From contig JAIPBW010000014.1 in assembly GCA_021738505.1 (NCBI GenBank), forward strand, positions 1 through 52,700: a stretch of 52,700 nucleotides of DNA, read 5' to 3'. Origin of the DNA: Bacteroidales bacterium (lineage in GTDB: Bacteria; Bacteroidota; Bacteroidia; Bacteroidales; PWNQ01). The position numbers and the translations under genes are program-made. This document shows, piece after piece, positions 1 to 7,690 of this stretch (positions are counted from its first letter, which is position 1; the number at the start of each line of letters is the position of its first letter). Below the pieces are notes generated by a model. The model was not told the origin of the DNA. It worked only from the letters and a program-made list of their open reading frames with translations, and made no database searches.

Positions 1-109
1 GTGTTTGTCCATAATGTCCGATTTCTGCGTTATGCTCGTATTTAAAACAGTCATTTACCAGAGTAAACTCCTTGGTTTTAAATACTTCGCAAGCCTTGAA
101 CTCGAACAT
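1..109 (-). CDS. Unidentified protein, N-terminal fragment cut by window edge
   Basis: Reading the minus strand from an ATG at 107-109, the frame stays open to the left edge, giving about 36 residues that begin MFEFKACEVFKTKEFTLVND. The composition looks like ordinary soluble protein and the gene would be divergent from the DHOD-like gene at 320. I do not recognise the family, and the rest lies outside the window. A short open frame can occur by chance, so this is only a probable gene start. No clear -7 box was found upstream. Confidence 0.45.
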   Translation of the reverse strand, partial: MFEFKACEVFKTKEFTLVNDCFKYEHNAEIGHYGQT

Positions 110-319
110 TATGAACTAAACACTTACTTTATAGACAGACACTAAATAGCTTGATTTGTTATGAAATTTGTTTTGTTTGATTTATGCTTTAGATAATTGG
201 TACAACACATCTCCCATTTCGCTGCTTTATCGTGAAATTAATTACTAAAAATATAAATCTATCAAACTTTTTATGCATTAAGCTTGTTGTATTGAAAATA
301 AACCCCAAAACAAAAAAAT

Positions 320-1333
320 ATGGCAGATCTCACTACAAATTATATGGGTCTAAAGTTAAAAAGTCCTATTGTCGTTGGAGCCAGTAATATGGTAACCAAG
401 CCCGAAACCTTAAAAAAACTTGAAGACAATGGCGCCGGAGCTATTGTTTACAAATCTTTATTTGAGGAACAAATTCAGCTGGAGAACCTTGAGCAATCCG
501 AAACAATGGAGGAATTTGAAGAGCGTAACCCGGAAATGTTAAGCGTTTTTCCCGATGTAGAACATGCAGGTTCCAAAGAGCATATTCACGAGTTTAAAAA
601 AGCCAAAGACCTTTTAAATATCCCGCTGATAGCCAGTATAAATGCCATATATAAAAAAAGTTGGACTGACTATGCAAAACAATTTGAAGAAGCCGGTGCA
701 GAAGCTTTAGAACTTAACTTTTATGCTGTCCCGCGCAACTTTGATGAGTCAGCTTTTGATATAGAACAAAGTCAAATTGATATTCTAAAAGAAGTCAAAA
801 AGACTGTAAATATTCCTGTCAGTGTTAAACTTAGTCCTTTTTATTCCAACATCTTACATGTGGTTAAACAAATGGACGATGCCGGGGCAGACGCAGTCGT
901 CATCTTTAACAAATTATTTGAGCCCGACATAGACACTGAAAACCAAGAACATATCGCTCCTTTTAACTTAAGTAAACAAGGCGAACACCGCTTATCCATC
1001 CGATATAGCGGTTTGCTTTATGATAACATTAAAGCAGATATTATTGCAAGCCAAGGTATTTACGAAGGTGAAGATGCAGCAAAACTTGTTCTTGCCGGTG
1101 CAAATGCTGTTCAGTCTGTTTCAACATTTTATGTAAACAAACCTGAACACATGAAAAAAATGCTCGATGATCTTAAAGAATGGATGAAAGTAAAAGGGTA
1201 TAAATCATTGGATGAGTTTAGAGGTAAACTTTCGCGTAAAAACGTTAAAGATTATAAGATTTTCAAGCGTGCTCAATATGTGGACCTTCTCATGCATGCT
1301 GATGATATCTTTAAAAAATACAGAATGCCATAA
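320..1333 (+). CDS. Dihydroorotate dehydrogenase-like protein
   Basis: This 337-residue protein has the TIM-barrel flavoprotein look of the dihydroorotate dehydrogenase family. It opens with the substrate-side strand of that family (YMGLKLKSPIVVGAS) and later has VSVKLSPF and the phosphate-binding end around GIYEGEDAAKLVLAGANAVQ. It matches the DHOD-like proteins common in Bacteroidales, which are annotated separately from the true pyrimidine enzyme PyrD. Substrate and electron acceptor cannot be read from sequence. The gene stands alone, starts at ATG 320 after an A-rich leader and ends just before a strong bidirectional hairpin. pyrE is about 31 kb away, so no local pyrimidine operon supports a role in UMP synthesis. 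Confidence 0.85.
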   Translation: MADLTTNYMGLKLKSPIVVGASNMVTKPETLKKLEDNGAGAIVYKSLFEEQIQLENLEQSETMEEFEERNPEMLSVFPDVEHAGSKEHIHEFKKAKDLLNIPLIASINAIYKKSWTDYAKQFEEAGAEALELNFYAVPRNFDESAFDIEQSQIDILKEVKKTVNIPVSVKLSPFYSNILHVVKQMDDAGADAVVIFNKLFEPDIDTENQEHIAPFNLSKQGEHRLSIRYSGLLYDNIKADIIASQGIYEGEDAAKLVLAGANAVQSVSTFYVNKPEHMKKMLDDLKEWMKVKGYKSLDEFRGKLSRKNVKDYKIFKRAQYVDLLMHADDIFKKYRMP

Positions 1334-1353
1334 TTTACTAACTCATTAATCAC

Positions 1354-1402
1354 ATAAAAAAAGGTGAACGTGTTCTAACATCAGAACGTTCACCTTTTTT
1401 TT
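1354..1402. terminator. Bidirectional intrinsic terminator
   Basis: An inverted repeat with arms AAGGTGAACG and CGTTCACCTT is flanked by an A-run on the left and a T-run on the right, so it can terminate both converging genes (320-1333 plus, 1422-2210 minus). Confidence 0.85.
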
Positions 1403-1421
1403 CAATATATTGCTAACGCAA

Positions 1422-2210
1422 CTATTCCGCTGTATTGGAATTAGGAGAAGCTACAGGGCTTCCACTTTTCATTTCATAAACTACGGCTACAAATTTGAGG
1501 TTATCGGCAACCAATTCACCATCAGCAGTGAAATTAAAAGACTCTGTATAGTCTCCCGATTCATCTCCGCTAAACATTTCAACACCCCATGCTGTTCCGT
1601 TTGTAATTTCACCACGCAACACTTCTTTATGGGAATGATCTGATGTTGAACCACTTTGGCTTTCCACTATTCCATCTTCGGCTACATAAATAGCCAGATT
1701 GTATGTTCCTGAGATATTTTCAAAAAACTCGACTTTAACATCCACGGTAAAGTCATTTCCATTTTGATCCACATTAAGGCCAACTCCACAAGTGGGATTC
1801 GATTCATTCTGACGATCTTTTACGGCAGTTACCCAGTTTGAAGGTTGCAAATTGTATGAATTATCAAATTCTATCCAGAGATTCGGAGGTCCACCAATTC
1901 CAAATTCTGTTTTCATTTCGGCAGCCATTGCATGGTACATCGGATCACTATCGGAATAATGTAATGCCAAACCATTTATCTTCTCCGGATCCACACCATC
2001 GTCACCGGCAAAAGCACCGTCAAAAGTAGGAATTCCCCAGTCACCGCAATAACTGCACCAGGTTGCTGTTGTTAATAATACATAAGCTTCTTGTTCTTCC
2101 TTTACATCAATGTTGCCGTTGTTAGAAGAGTTATTGTCATTATCATCATCTTTGTCGCATGCGGAAAAAGCAACGATTAAACCAAGCAATAAAAGTGTAA
2201 ATCTTTTCAT
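1422..2210 (-). CDS. Omp28-like lipoprotein with CxxC motif
   Basis: This 262-residue protein begins with a lipoprotein signal ending in the lipobox FSAC (Cys18), followed by a very acidic Asp/Asn-rich linker (about residues 19-35) typical of Bacteroidetes surface-exposed lipoproteins. The body starts with a thioredoxin-like strand and WCSYC (Cys52, Cys55), as in the Omp28 family. The C-terminal half looks like a beta-sandwich. A redox or adhesive role is possible but not shown. It is transcribed towards the DHOD-like gene and shares the terminator at 1354-1402. A related lipoprotein lies at 50601-51371. Confidence 0.75.
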   Translation of the reverse strand: MKRFTLLLLGLIVAFSACDKDDDNDNNSSNNGNIDVKEEQEAYVLLTTATWCSYCGDWGIPTFDGAFAGDDGVDPEKINGLALHYSDSDPMYHAMAAEMKTEFGIGGPPNLWIEFDNSYNLQPSNWVTAVKDRQNESNPTCGVGLNVDQNGNDFTVDVKVEFFENISGTYNLAIYVAEDGIVESQSGSTSDHSHKEVLRGEITNGTAWGVEMFSGDESGDYTESFNFTADGELVADNLKFVAVVYEMKSGSPVASPNSNTAE

Positions 2211-2341
2211 AATAGATAAGTTTTTAATAAATAATATTTAATTGAATATTAGCTTTGATACAAAGAAAGCAAAAAAGTTTAATATATACATATATAAATT
2301 ACAAAAATAACTTATTCCAAACAATAGTTTACAATCTGTTA

Positions 2342-2349
2342 TATCTTTG
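2342..2349 (+). promoter_or_regulatory. mutS2 promoter -7 box
   Basis: TATCTTTG matches the Bacteroidetes -7 consensus TAnnTTTG exactly and lies 20 bases before the ATG at 2369. No good -33 TTTG is seen at the usual spacing. The position argues that the upstream TTG at 2255 is not the mutS2 start, because it precedes the promoter. Confidence 0.65.
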
Positions 2350-2368
2350 CAGACACAATATACATCGT

Positions 2369-4828
2369 ATGATTTACCCGAAAAATTTTGAACAGAAAAC
2401 TGGCTTTGATAAAATCCGCCAACAACTTTATGACTCTTGTTTAAGTCCAATGGGACATGATCATGTAAAAACCATGACATTTCAGGCATCTTATGATGTT
2501 ATCGAACAAAGGCTTGATCAAACGAACCAGTTCCTTAATCTTCTGCATTTTGAATCGGCATTTCCCTCTAATGATTACCTGGATATGCGGAACACCCTAA
2601 AAAAACTCACTACTGAAGGAACTATTATAGAAACTGAAGATCTTCATAACCTGAATACTTCCCTGAAAGTAATGGAAGAGATCAGGTTATTTCTAAACAA
2701 TTTAGACCCTGAAAAATATGACAAGCTTCAAATATTAACACAATCTGTAGAAAGCTGGAAAACTTTTATTGAACCGGCCGACAAAATCATCGACACCAAA
2801 GGGGAAATTCGTCCCGATGCTTCTAATACATTGTTGGAAATTACAAAGAAGATCAAAAGTTTTGAACGAAGTCTTTATTCAAAAATTCAGCAGACACTTA
2901 ATCAGGCCAAAAAATCAGATTGGATAGCTGAAGAGGGAGAAATTACGGTAAGAAACGGCCGTCTGGTCATACCTGTTAAAGCTTCTCAAAAACGAAAGAT
3001 AAAAGGATTTGTCCATGATGAGTCCTCCAGCGGACAAACGATTTATATTGAACCGGAGCATGCTTATGAAACCAATAATGAAATAAGAAAACTAAGAAGT
3101 GATTATAAACAGGAAATCAAAAGAATTATAGGCGAATACACAAAAGAGATCCGTCCGTACATTCCGGATTTGGTCCAGGATTATGAATGGCTGGGCTTTA
3201 TTGATTTTTTGCGTAGTAAAGCGTTATTGGCCTCCCGGCTACATGCAGAAAAGCCCAAGCTTTTTAATGAACAACGTATCCATTGGCAAGCTGCTGTTCA
3301 TCCTCTTCTCTATCAGGCACACAAAGAGCAAAACAAAAATGTTGTCCCTTTGGACATCAGCTTAAATCAGGAACAACGAATATTGATTATTTCAGGGCCT
3401 AATGCAGGAGGAAAATCGGTATGCTTAAAAACAACAGGTCTCTTACAATATATGCTCCAATGCGGACTGATGATCCCTGTAAAAGCCAGCTCCGAATGTG
3501 GTATTTTTAACCAAATATTTATCGATATTGGTGATGAACAATCGCTGGAAAATGATCTGAGCACATATAGTTCGCACCTCAATAACCTTCGGGTGTTCAC
3601 CGAAAACTCCAATAGCGCCACATTGACATTGATAGATGAAATGGGAACGGGAACTGAACCTCAAATGGGCGGCGCTATTGCCGAAGCCAGCCTGGAAGTC
3701 TTGTATGAGAGAGGAACCTATGCCGTAGTAACAACCCATTATGCCAATTTAAAACTTCTGGCAGATAAATATCCAGCTATTGAAAATGGTGCCATGTTGT
3801 TTGACAGCAAAAACATCAAGCCGTTATTTCAACTTAAAATCGGAAAACCGGGGCACTCTTTTGCTTTTGAAATAGCTAAAAATACAGGGCTTCCTGATGA
3901 AATCATCAAGCGAGCTAAAGAAAAAACCGGCAAAACTCATCTGGATTTTGAAAAACAACTGCAGTCATTAGAACAAGACAAGTCACAGGTAGACAAAAAA
4001 GAATATGAGTTAAAGGTAGCAGATGATCTTTTGGCTGAAACTATTGATAAATACAACCGCTTAAATGCGGATCTGGAAAAAAACCGCAAAGAGATCATTG
4101 AAAAGGCAAAAGCAGAAGCCCGGGAAATACTGAATAATTCAAACAGGTTAATCGAAAACACAATCAGAGAAATTAAAGAATCGGAAGCTGATAAAGCAAA
4201 GACAAAAGAAAGCCGCGCCACATTTGACAAGGAGAAAGAGAAAATATTAAAGCCAAAGGAGAAAACCGCTAAATCTAAACCCAAAAAACAAAAAGCTCCT
4301 GCTTCTCATCCCCCGAAACAAAATATCAACAAAGCTCCTGAAAAAGATTATGAACTGGTAAAAGGGGAAATCCACAGCGGAGACACTGTAAAAATTATTG
4401 GCCAATCCGGTTCAGGAGAAGTGATTTCCATTTCAAAAAACAAAGCTGAAGTGTCTTTTGGTCAAATGAAAATGCAGATACCTGTTGCTAAACTGGAAAA
4501 AATTAAAACCACAAAAAAACAAGAGAAAAAAACGCAGGGCAATTATCATAACATCATGGAAGACATGCAGCAGAAATCACAAAACTTTTCATCAACACTT
4601 GATATACGAGGTGTAAAAGCCGATGAAGCACTTACTAAATTGATGAACTTCATTGACGACGCCACTTTGTTAGGAGTCTACGACTTAAGAATACTACATG
4701 GAAAAGGACATGGCGTTTTAAGAAGTGTTGTAAGAGATTATCTTGCCGGCCTGGATGAGGTAAAAAACTTCCACGACGAGCATGTAGAAAGAGGAGGACA
4801 AGGTATTACCATAGTAAAACTCAAGTAA
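2369..4828 (+). CDS. mutS2: Endonuclease MutS2
   Basis: This is an 819-residue MutS2 homologue of typical length. It has the MutS core region, a Walker A motif GPNAGGKS at about residues 343-350, the Walker B region LTLIDEMGTGTEP, a coiled coil after about residue 500, and a C-terminal Smr nuclease domain (about 743-819) with LDIRG and HGKGHG. In known members the Smr domain cleaves nucleic acid, and MutS2 suppresses recombination or acts in ribosome rescue. Between coiled coil and Smr lies a Lys/Pro-rich linker (about residues 635-675). The frame is open back to a TTG at 2255, but I chose ATG 2369 because it follows a consensus -7 box and gives the normal MutS2 N-terminus. Confidence 0.95.
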   Translation: MIYPKNFEQKTGFDKIRQQLYDSCLSPMGHDHVKTMTFQASYDVIEQRLDQTNQFLNLLHFESAFPSNDYLDMRNTLKKLTTEGTIIETEDLHNLNTSLKVMEEIRLFLNNLDPEKYDKLQILTQSVESWKTFIEPADKIIDTKGEIRPDASNTLLEITKKIKSFERSLYSKIQQTLNQAKKSDWIAEEGEITVRNGRLVIPVKASQKRKIKGFVHDESSSGQTIYIEPEHAYETNNEIRKLRSDYKQEIKRIIGEYTKEIRPYIPDLVQDYEWLGFIDFLRSKALLASRLHAEKPKLFNEQRIHWQAAVHPLLYQAHKEQNKNVVPLDISLNQEQRILIISGPNAGGKSVCLKTTGLLQYMLQCGLMIPVKASSECGIFNQIFIDIGDEQSLENDLSTYSSHLNNLRVFTENSNSATLTLIDEMGTGTEPQMGGAIAEASLEVLYERGTYAVVTTHYANLKLLADKYPAIENGAMLFDSKNIKPLFQLKIGKPGHSFAFEIAKNTGLPDEIIKRAKEKTGKTHLDFEKQLQSLEQDKSQVDKKEYELKVADDLLAETIDKYNRLNADLEKNRKEIIEKAKAEAREILNNSNRLIENTIREIKESEADKAKTKESRATFDKEKEKILKPKEKTAKSKPKKQKAPASHPPKQNINKAPEKDYELVKGEIHSGDTVKIIGQSGSGEVISISKNKAEVSFGQMKMQIPVAKLEKIKTTKKQEKKTQGNYHNIMEDMQQKSQNFSSTLDIRGVKADEALTKLMNFIDDATLLGVYDLRILHGKGHGVLRSVVRDYLAGLDEVKNFHDEHVERGGQGITIVKLK

Positions 4829-4933
4829 ATCTTTTCAAAACAAAAAACCATATAAATATATAGGTAGCTCAGCAAAGTATGGCAAAAAACATTTTCTTTC
4901 ACTATACGTTATTCCCTATCAAAATAAACAACA

Positions 4934-5194
4934 ATGGACAATCAAAAAACAAAATTTACTCAAAGAAAATTATGGGATAAAGTCCCTGTGCTTTCGATAA
5001 TCGGTCTTTTCATAGGGATTCTGGGTGGATACCTATATTACTATTTTATTGGATGTAATTCGGACGGTAGTTGCCCTATCACATCAAATCCCAATATGAG
5101 CATGCTTTGGGGCGCCATTTTAGGATATCTCCTTTTTGATCTTTTCGTGCCTTCTAATAAAAAGGAAGAAAACAAAAACAACTCCGGAAGCTAA
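4934..5194 (+). CDS. DUF6132-type small membrane protein
   Basis: This 86-residue protein has two predicted membrane helices (about 17-38 and 57-74) joined by a loop containing GCNSDGSCPITSNP, with two cysteines. That signature matches my memory of the DUF6132 family, found in many Bacteroidetes and other anaerobes. The C-terminus is charged (KKEENKNN). Function is unknown; the conserved Cys loop could bind a metal or form a disulfide, which is inference. It follows mutS2 by about 105 bases and could be cotranscribed. Confidence 0.75.
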   Translation: MDNQKTKFTQRKLWDKVPVLSIIGLFIGILGGYLYYYFIGCNSDGSCPITSNPNMSMLWGAILGYLLFDLFVPSNKKEENKNNSGS

Positions 5195-5323
5195 TTCAAC
5201 CAATCAAAAAACCCATAGATTAACATTTCTAAATTAAGGCACATTTAACTAATTGTTTTGCTGTGATTTTCTGTCTTTAATTCTTAAAAAACGTTAAAAT
5301 CCGAAAAACACTCAAAAAGACTC

Positions 5324-5354
5324 TTTGAAATATGGTACACTTTTTGTTTATTTG
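5324..5354 (+). promoter_or_regulatory. Promoter with -33 TTTG and -7-like box
   Basis: TTTG at 5324-5327 is followed after 19 bases by TTTATTTG at 5347-5354. This is the expected Bacteroidetes arrangement (TTTG, 19-21 bases, TAnnTTTG), with one mismatch in the -7 box. Transcription would start near 5361. Confidence 0.45.
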
Positions 5355-5360
5355 CACCCG

Positions 5361-5420
5361 GATTTAGTTAGACAAATTAAAGGGCAGGATAAAGCAAAAA
5401 AGTTTTACCTGTCCTTTTTT
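5361..5420 (+). ncRNA. Candidate short RNA or attenuated leader
   Basis: From the predicted start near 5361 to the end of the hairpin is only about 60 bases with no ORF. It could be a small RNA, or a premature terminator in the leader of the carboxyltransferase gene at 5569. No known RNA family is recognised and the left boundary is inferred from the promoter. Confidence 0.3.
5379..5420 (+). terminator. Intrinsic terminator
   Basis: Arms AAAGGGCAGG (5379-5388) and CCTGTCCTTT (5408-5417) pair over 10 positions with one G-U, followed by a run of T. It points to the plus strand and sits about 150 bases before the next CDS. Confidence 0.7.
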
Positions 5421-5516
5421 CTTTTCTATTCATTACCAGAAAAATAAACTTATACCATTTGACACAATTCATTTTTTGATTTACTTTTATCCCTTCATAA
5501 AAAAATAATGATTTAC

Positions 5517-5550
5517 TTTGGTGCTTTCAAACGCAAAGTTTCCAACTTTG
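5517..5550 (+). promoter_or_regulatory. Possible promoter of carboxyltransferase gene
   Basis: TTTG at 5517-5520 and CAACTTTG at 5543-5550 are separated by 22 bases. The -7 box has one mismatch to TAnnTTTG (CA for TA). It would give a leader of about a dozen bases before ATG 5569. Confidence 0.35.
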
Positions 5551-5568
5551 TCAAAAAAATATTAAAAT

Positions 5569-7116
5569 ATGTCGTTGAAGAGCAAAACCTCCGATTTGAA
5601 GAAACGCATGCAAGGAGCCCTGCAGGGCGGTGGCGATAAAGCCATCCAAAAGCAGGTAGCAATGGGTAAAATGACAGCGCGCGAACGCATCATCGCCCTC
5701 CTTGACAAGAATTCCTTCCATGAGTATGACCTTTTTGTAGAGCATGCCGGGAAAGATTTCAACATGGACAAAAAGCATCTCCCCGGAGATGGTGTAATAA
5801 CAGGTATTGGCACAATTTGGGGCCATCCGATTTGCATCTATGCCCAGGATTTCACTGTTGCCGGTGGTTCCTTAGGGTATATGCATGCGAAAAAGATCAC
5901 CAAGATCATGGACCATGCCATGAAGCTAAAGGTTCCGATCATAGGTATAAATGATTCCGGTGGCGCCCGAATACAAGAAGGCGTTAACTCTTTGGCTGGC
6001 TACGGGGAAATCTTTTACCGTAACACTCAGGCATCCGGAGTAATTCCTCAAATTTCCGTCATCTTAGGTCCCTGCGCCGGTGGAGCTGTATATTCTCCTG
6101 CCTTAACAGATTTTGTTTTTGTAGTAGACAAGATTTCAAAAATGTTCATTACCGGCCCTGAAGTTATCAGAACTGTTTTAGGTGAAGAAATTACTATGGA
6201 AGAGCTTGGCGGAGCAAAAGTTCAGGCTGAAAAATCAGGGAATGCTCATTTCTATGCGGAAACAGAAATGGAAGCGATCGAACAAATTAAAAGTTTGATG
6301 AGCTATATTCCATGGAATAATAAAAAACCAGCTACGAAGTTCCCGAAAAAACCGCCGGTAACAAAAGATTATAAAATAGATGAAATTTTCCCGACCAATC
6401 CGAAACAGCCTTATGATGTACGGAACTTAATCCGGTCCATTACTGACGACTCCAAATTTTTGGAAATACATGAACGTTGGGCTGCCAACATTGTCATTGG
6501 ATTTGGCAGAATGAACGGGGAAACTGTTGGATTCGTAGCCAACCAGCCCTTAGTGCTTGCAGGTGTGCTTGATGTGGACTCTTCCAATAAGGCCGGGCGT
6601 TTTATTCGCTTCTGCGACTCCTTTAATATTCCATTGGTTACTATGGTAGACCTTCCGGGATACTTACCGGGAGTAGATCAGGAACATGCAGGAGTTATCC
6701 GGCATGGAGCTAAAGTACTTTATTCCTATAGCGAAGCTACCGTACCGAAAATTACCGTTATTTTGCGTAAAGCTTATGGCGGCGGATACATTGCCATGTG
6801 TTCCAACCACCTGAGAGCTGACTTTGTCTTTGCCTGGCCGACAGCTGAAATTGCCGTTATGGGGCCTGAAGGTGCCGCAAACATTATTTTCCGTAAAGAA
6901 ATAAAGGAAGCAGACGATCCGGATACCGTTCGTAAACAAAAGATACAGGAATACAAAAAGAAATTTGCTAATCCTTATGTGGCGGCAGCTTTTGGATATG
7001 TTGATGCTGTAATCGAGCCGGAAGAAACACGGAAGTTTGTCAATCACGCTTTGGAAATATCAAAAGACAAATCTGAAGTGCGGCCTGAGAAAAAACACGG
7101 AATTCCTCCGTTCTAA
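5569..7116 (+). CDS. Acyl-CoA carboxylase/decarboxylase carboxyltransferase subunit
   Basis: This 515-residue protein is a biotin-dependent carboxyltransferase with the two crotonase-like halves of propionyl-CoA carboxylase beta or methylmalonyl-CoA decarboxylase alpha (MmdA/PccB). Visible motifs include the N-half NDSGGARIQEGV and GPCAGGAVYSPA, and the C-half LPGYLPG and the Gly-rich AYGGGYIAM. It transfers carboxyl between biotin and an acyl-CoA, probably in the propionate/methylmalonyl-CoA route. Its biotin carrier follows 75 bases downstream. Neither a biotin carboxylase nor a sodium-pump beta subunit is nearby, so carboxylase and decarboxylase roles cannot be separated here. Confidence 0.9.
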   Translation: MSLKSKTSDLKKRMQGALQGGGDKAIQKQVAMGKMTARERIIALLDKNSFHEYDLFVEHAGKDFNMDKKHLPGDGVITGIGTIWGHPICIYAQDFTVAGGSLGYMHAKKITKIMDHAMKLKVPIIGINDSGGARIQEGVNSLAGYGEIFYRNTQASGVIPQISVILGPCAGGAVYSPALTDFVFVVDKISKMFITGPEVIRTVLGEEITMEELGGAKVQAEKSGNAHFYAETEMEAIEQIKSLMSYIPWNNKKPATKFPKKPPVTKDYKIDEIFPTNPKQPYDVRNLIRSITDDSKFLEIHERWAANIVIGFGRMNGETVGFVANQPLVLAGVLDVDSSNKAGRFIRFCDSFNIPLVTMVDLPGYLPGVDQEHAGVIRHGAKVLYSYSEATVPKITVILRKAYGGGYIAMCSNHLRADFVFAWPTAEIAVMGPEGAANIIFRKEIKEADDPDTVRKQKIQEYKKKFANPYVAAAFGYVDAVIEPEETRKFVNHALEISKDKSEVRPEKKHGIPPF

Positions 7117-7191
7117 AAAACATGAAAGATTGCCGCTTTAAACAGGCAAACCAGGGTAATCCGATGAATGATTTAATCAAACATTAAATGT

Positions 7192-7518
7192 ATGAAACAG
7201 CCCAAATACAACAAAAAGCTCGAATCCATCAATATTGACATGACGGTGTACCGGACCATGTTAACTCAAAAATACAAGGAACGTAAAGCTTATAAAAGAC
7301 CCGATCCAAAACAGATAAAAGCGTTTATTCCCGGGACAATACGCCGTGTTTACGTAGAAGAAGGACAAAAGGTCAAAAAGAAAGAACGTTTACTTGTGCT
7401 GGAAGCCATGAAAATGAGAAATTATATCAGGGCTCCCTTCGATGGAACCATAAAAAAAATACATGTCGGGATTTCAAAACCGGTCTATAAAGATCAGCTT
7501 TTAATCGAATTTGAATAA
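7192..7518 (+). CDS. Biotin carboxyl carrier protein
   Basis: This 108-residue protein has a C-terminal biotinyl domain (about residues 41-108) with the biotin-accepting motif EAMKM; Lys74 would be biotinylated, presumably by BirA at 31522-32253. The preceding 40 residues are basic and lack a Pro/Ala-rich hinge. It would shuttle carboxybiotin for the carboxyltransferase encoded just upstream, very likely in the same transcript. The gene ends before a strong terminator, so no further subunits belong to this operon. Confidence 0.9.
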   Translation: MKQPKYNKKLESINIDMTVYRTMLTQKYKERKAYKRPDPKQIKAFIPGTIRRVYVEEGQKVKKKERLLVLEAMKMRNYIRAPFDGTIKKIHVGISKPVYKDQLLIEFE

Positions 7519-7540
7519 ACAAGATAATCTCTTTCAACAC

Positions 7541-7577
7541 AAAATGCACCAAAGCCATACTTTGGTGCATTTTTTTA
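7541..7577 (+). terminator. Intrinsic terminator after biotin carrier gene
   Basis: A perfect 14-base inverted repeat (AAAATGCACCAAAG with CTTTGGTGCATTTT, five-base loop) is followed by a T-run. It ends the carboxyltransferase operon. Confidence 0.9.
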
Positions 7578-7690
7578 TTATCACATAACATTCTTATTAT
7601 CAGATATTTTGTTGTTTACGCCAGATATTTTATTAAAAATATTTGTCTTCCATAATTTTTTTCCGTAATTTTATCTGAAAGAAAGAGATT

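Larger units (their letters stand above)
5195..5568. other. Intergenic region with promoter, terminator and leader
   Basis: This 374-base stretch has no credible ORF. It holds a good promoter (5324-5354), a terminator hairpin (5379-5420) and a second, weaker promoter just before the carboxyltransferase gene. The two transcription signals without a gene between them are treated as a candidate short RNA or attenuator. Confidence 0.6.

Noticed and set aside
2255-2368. N-terminal extension of MutS2 from a TTG at 2255
   Set aside because: The -7 box at 2342-2349 lies inside it and the residues do not resemble MutS2. ATG 2369 gives the normal N-terminus.
2238-2489. Minus-strand open frame of 83 codons across the mutS2 start
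   Set aside because: It is antisense to a well-supported gene and its promoter and has no family features.
5551-5837. Two overlapping minus-strand open frames at the start of the carboxyltransferase gene
   Set aside because: Both are antisense shadows of a strongly conserved gene with no signal of their own.
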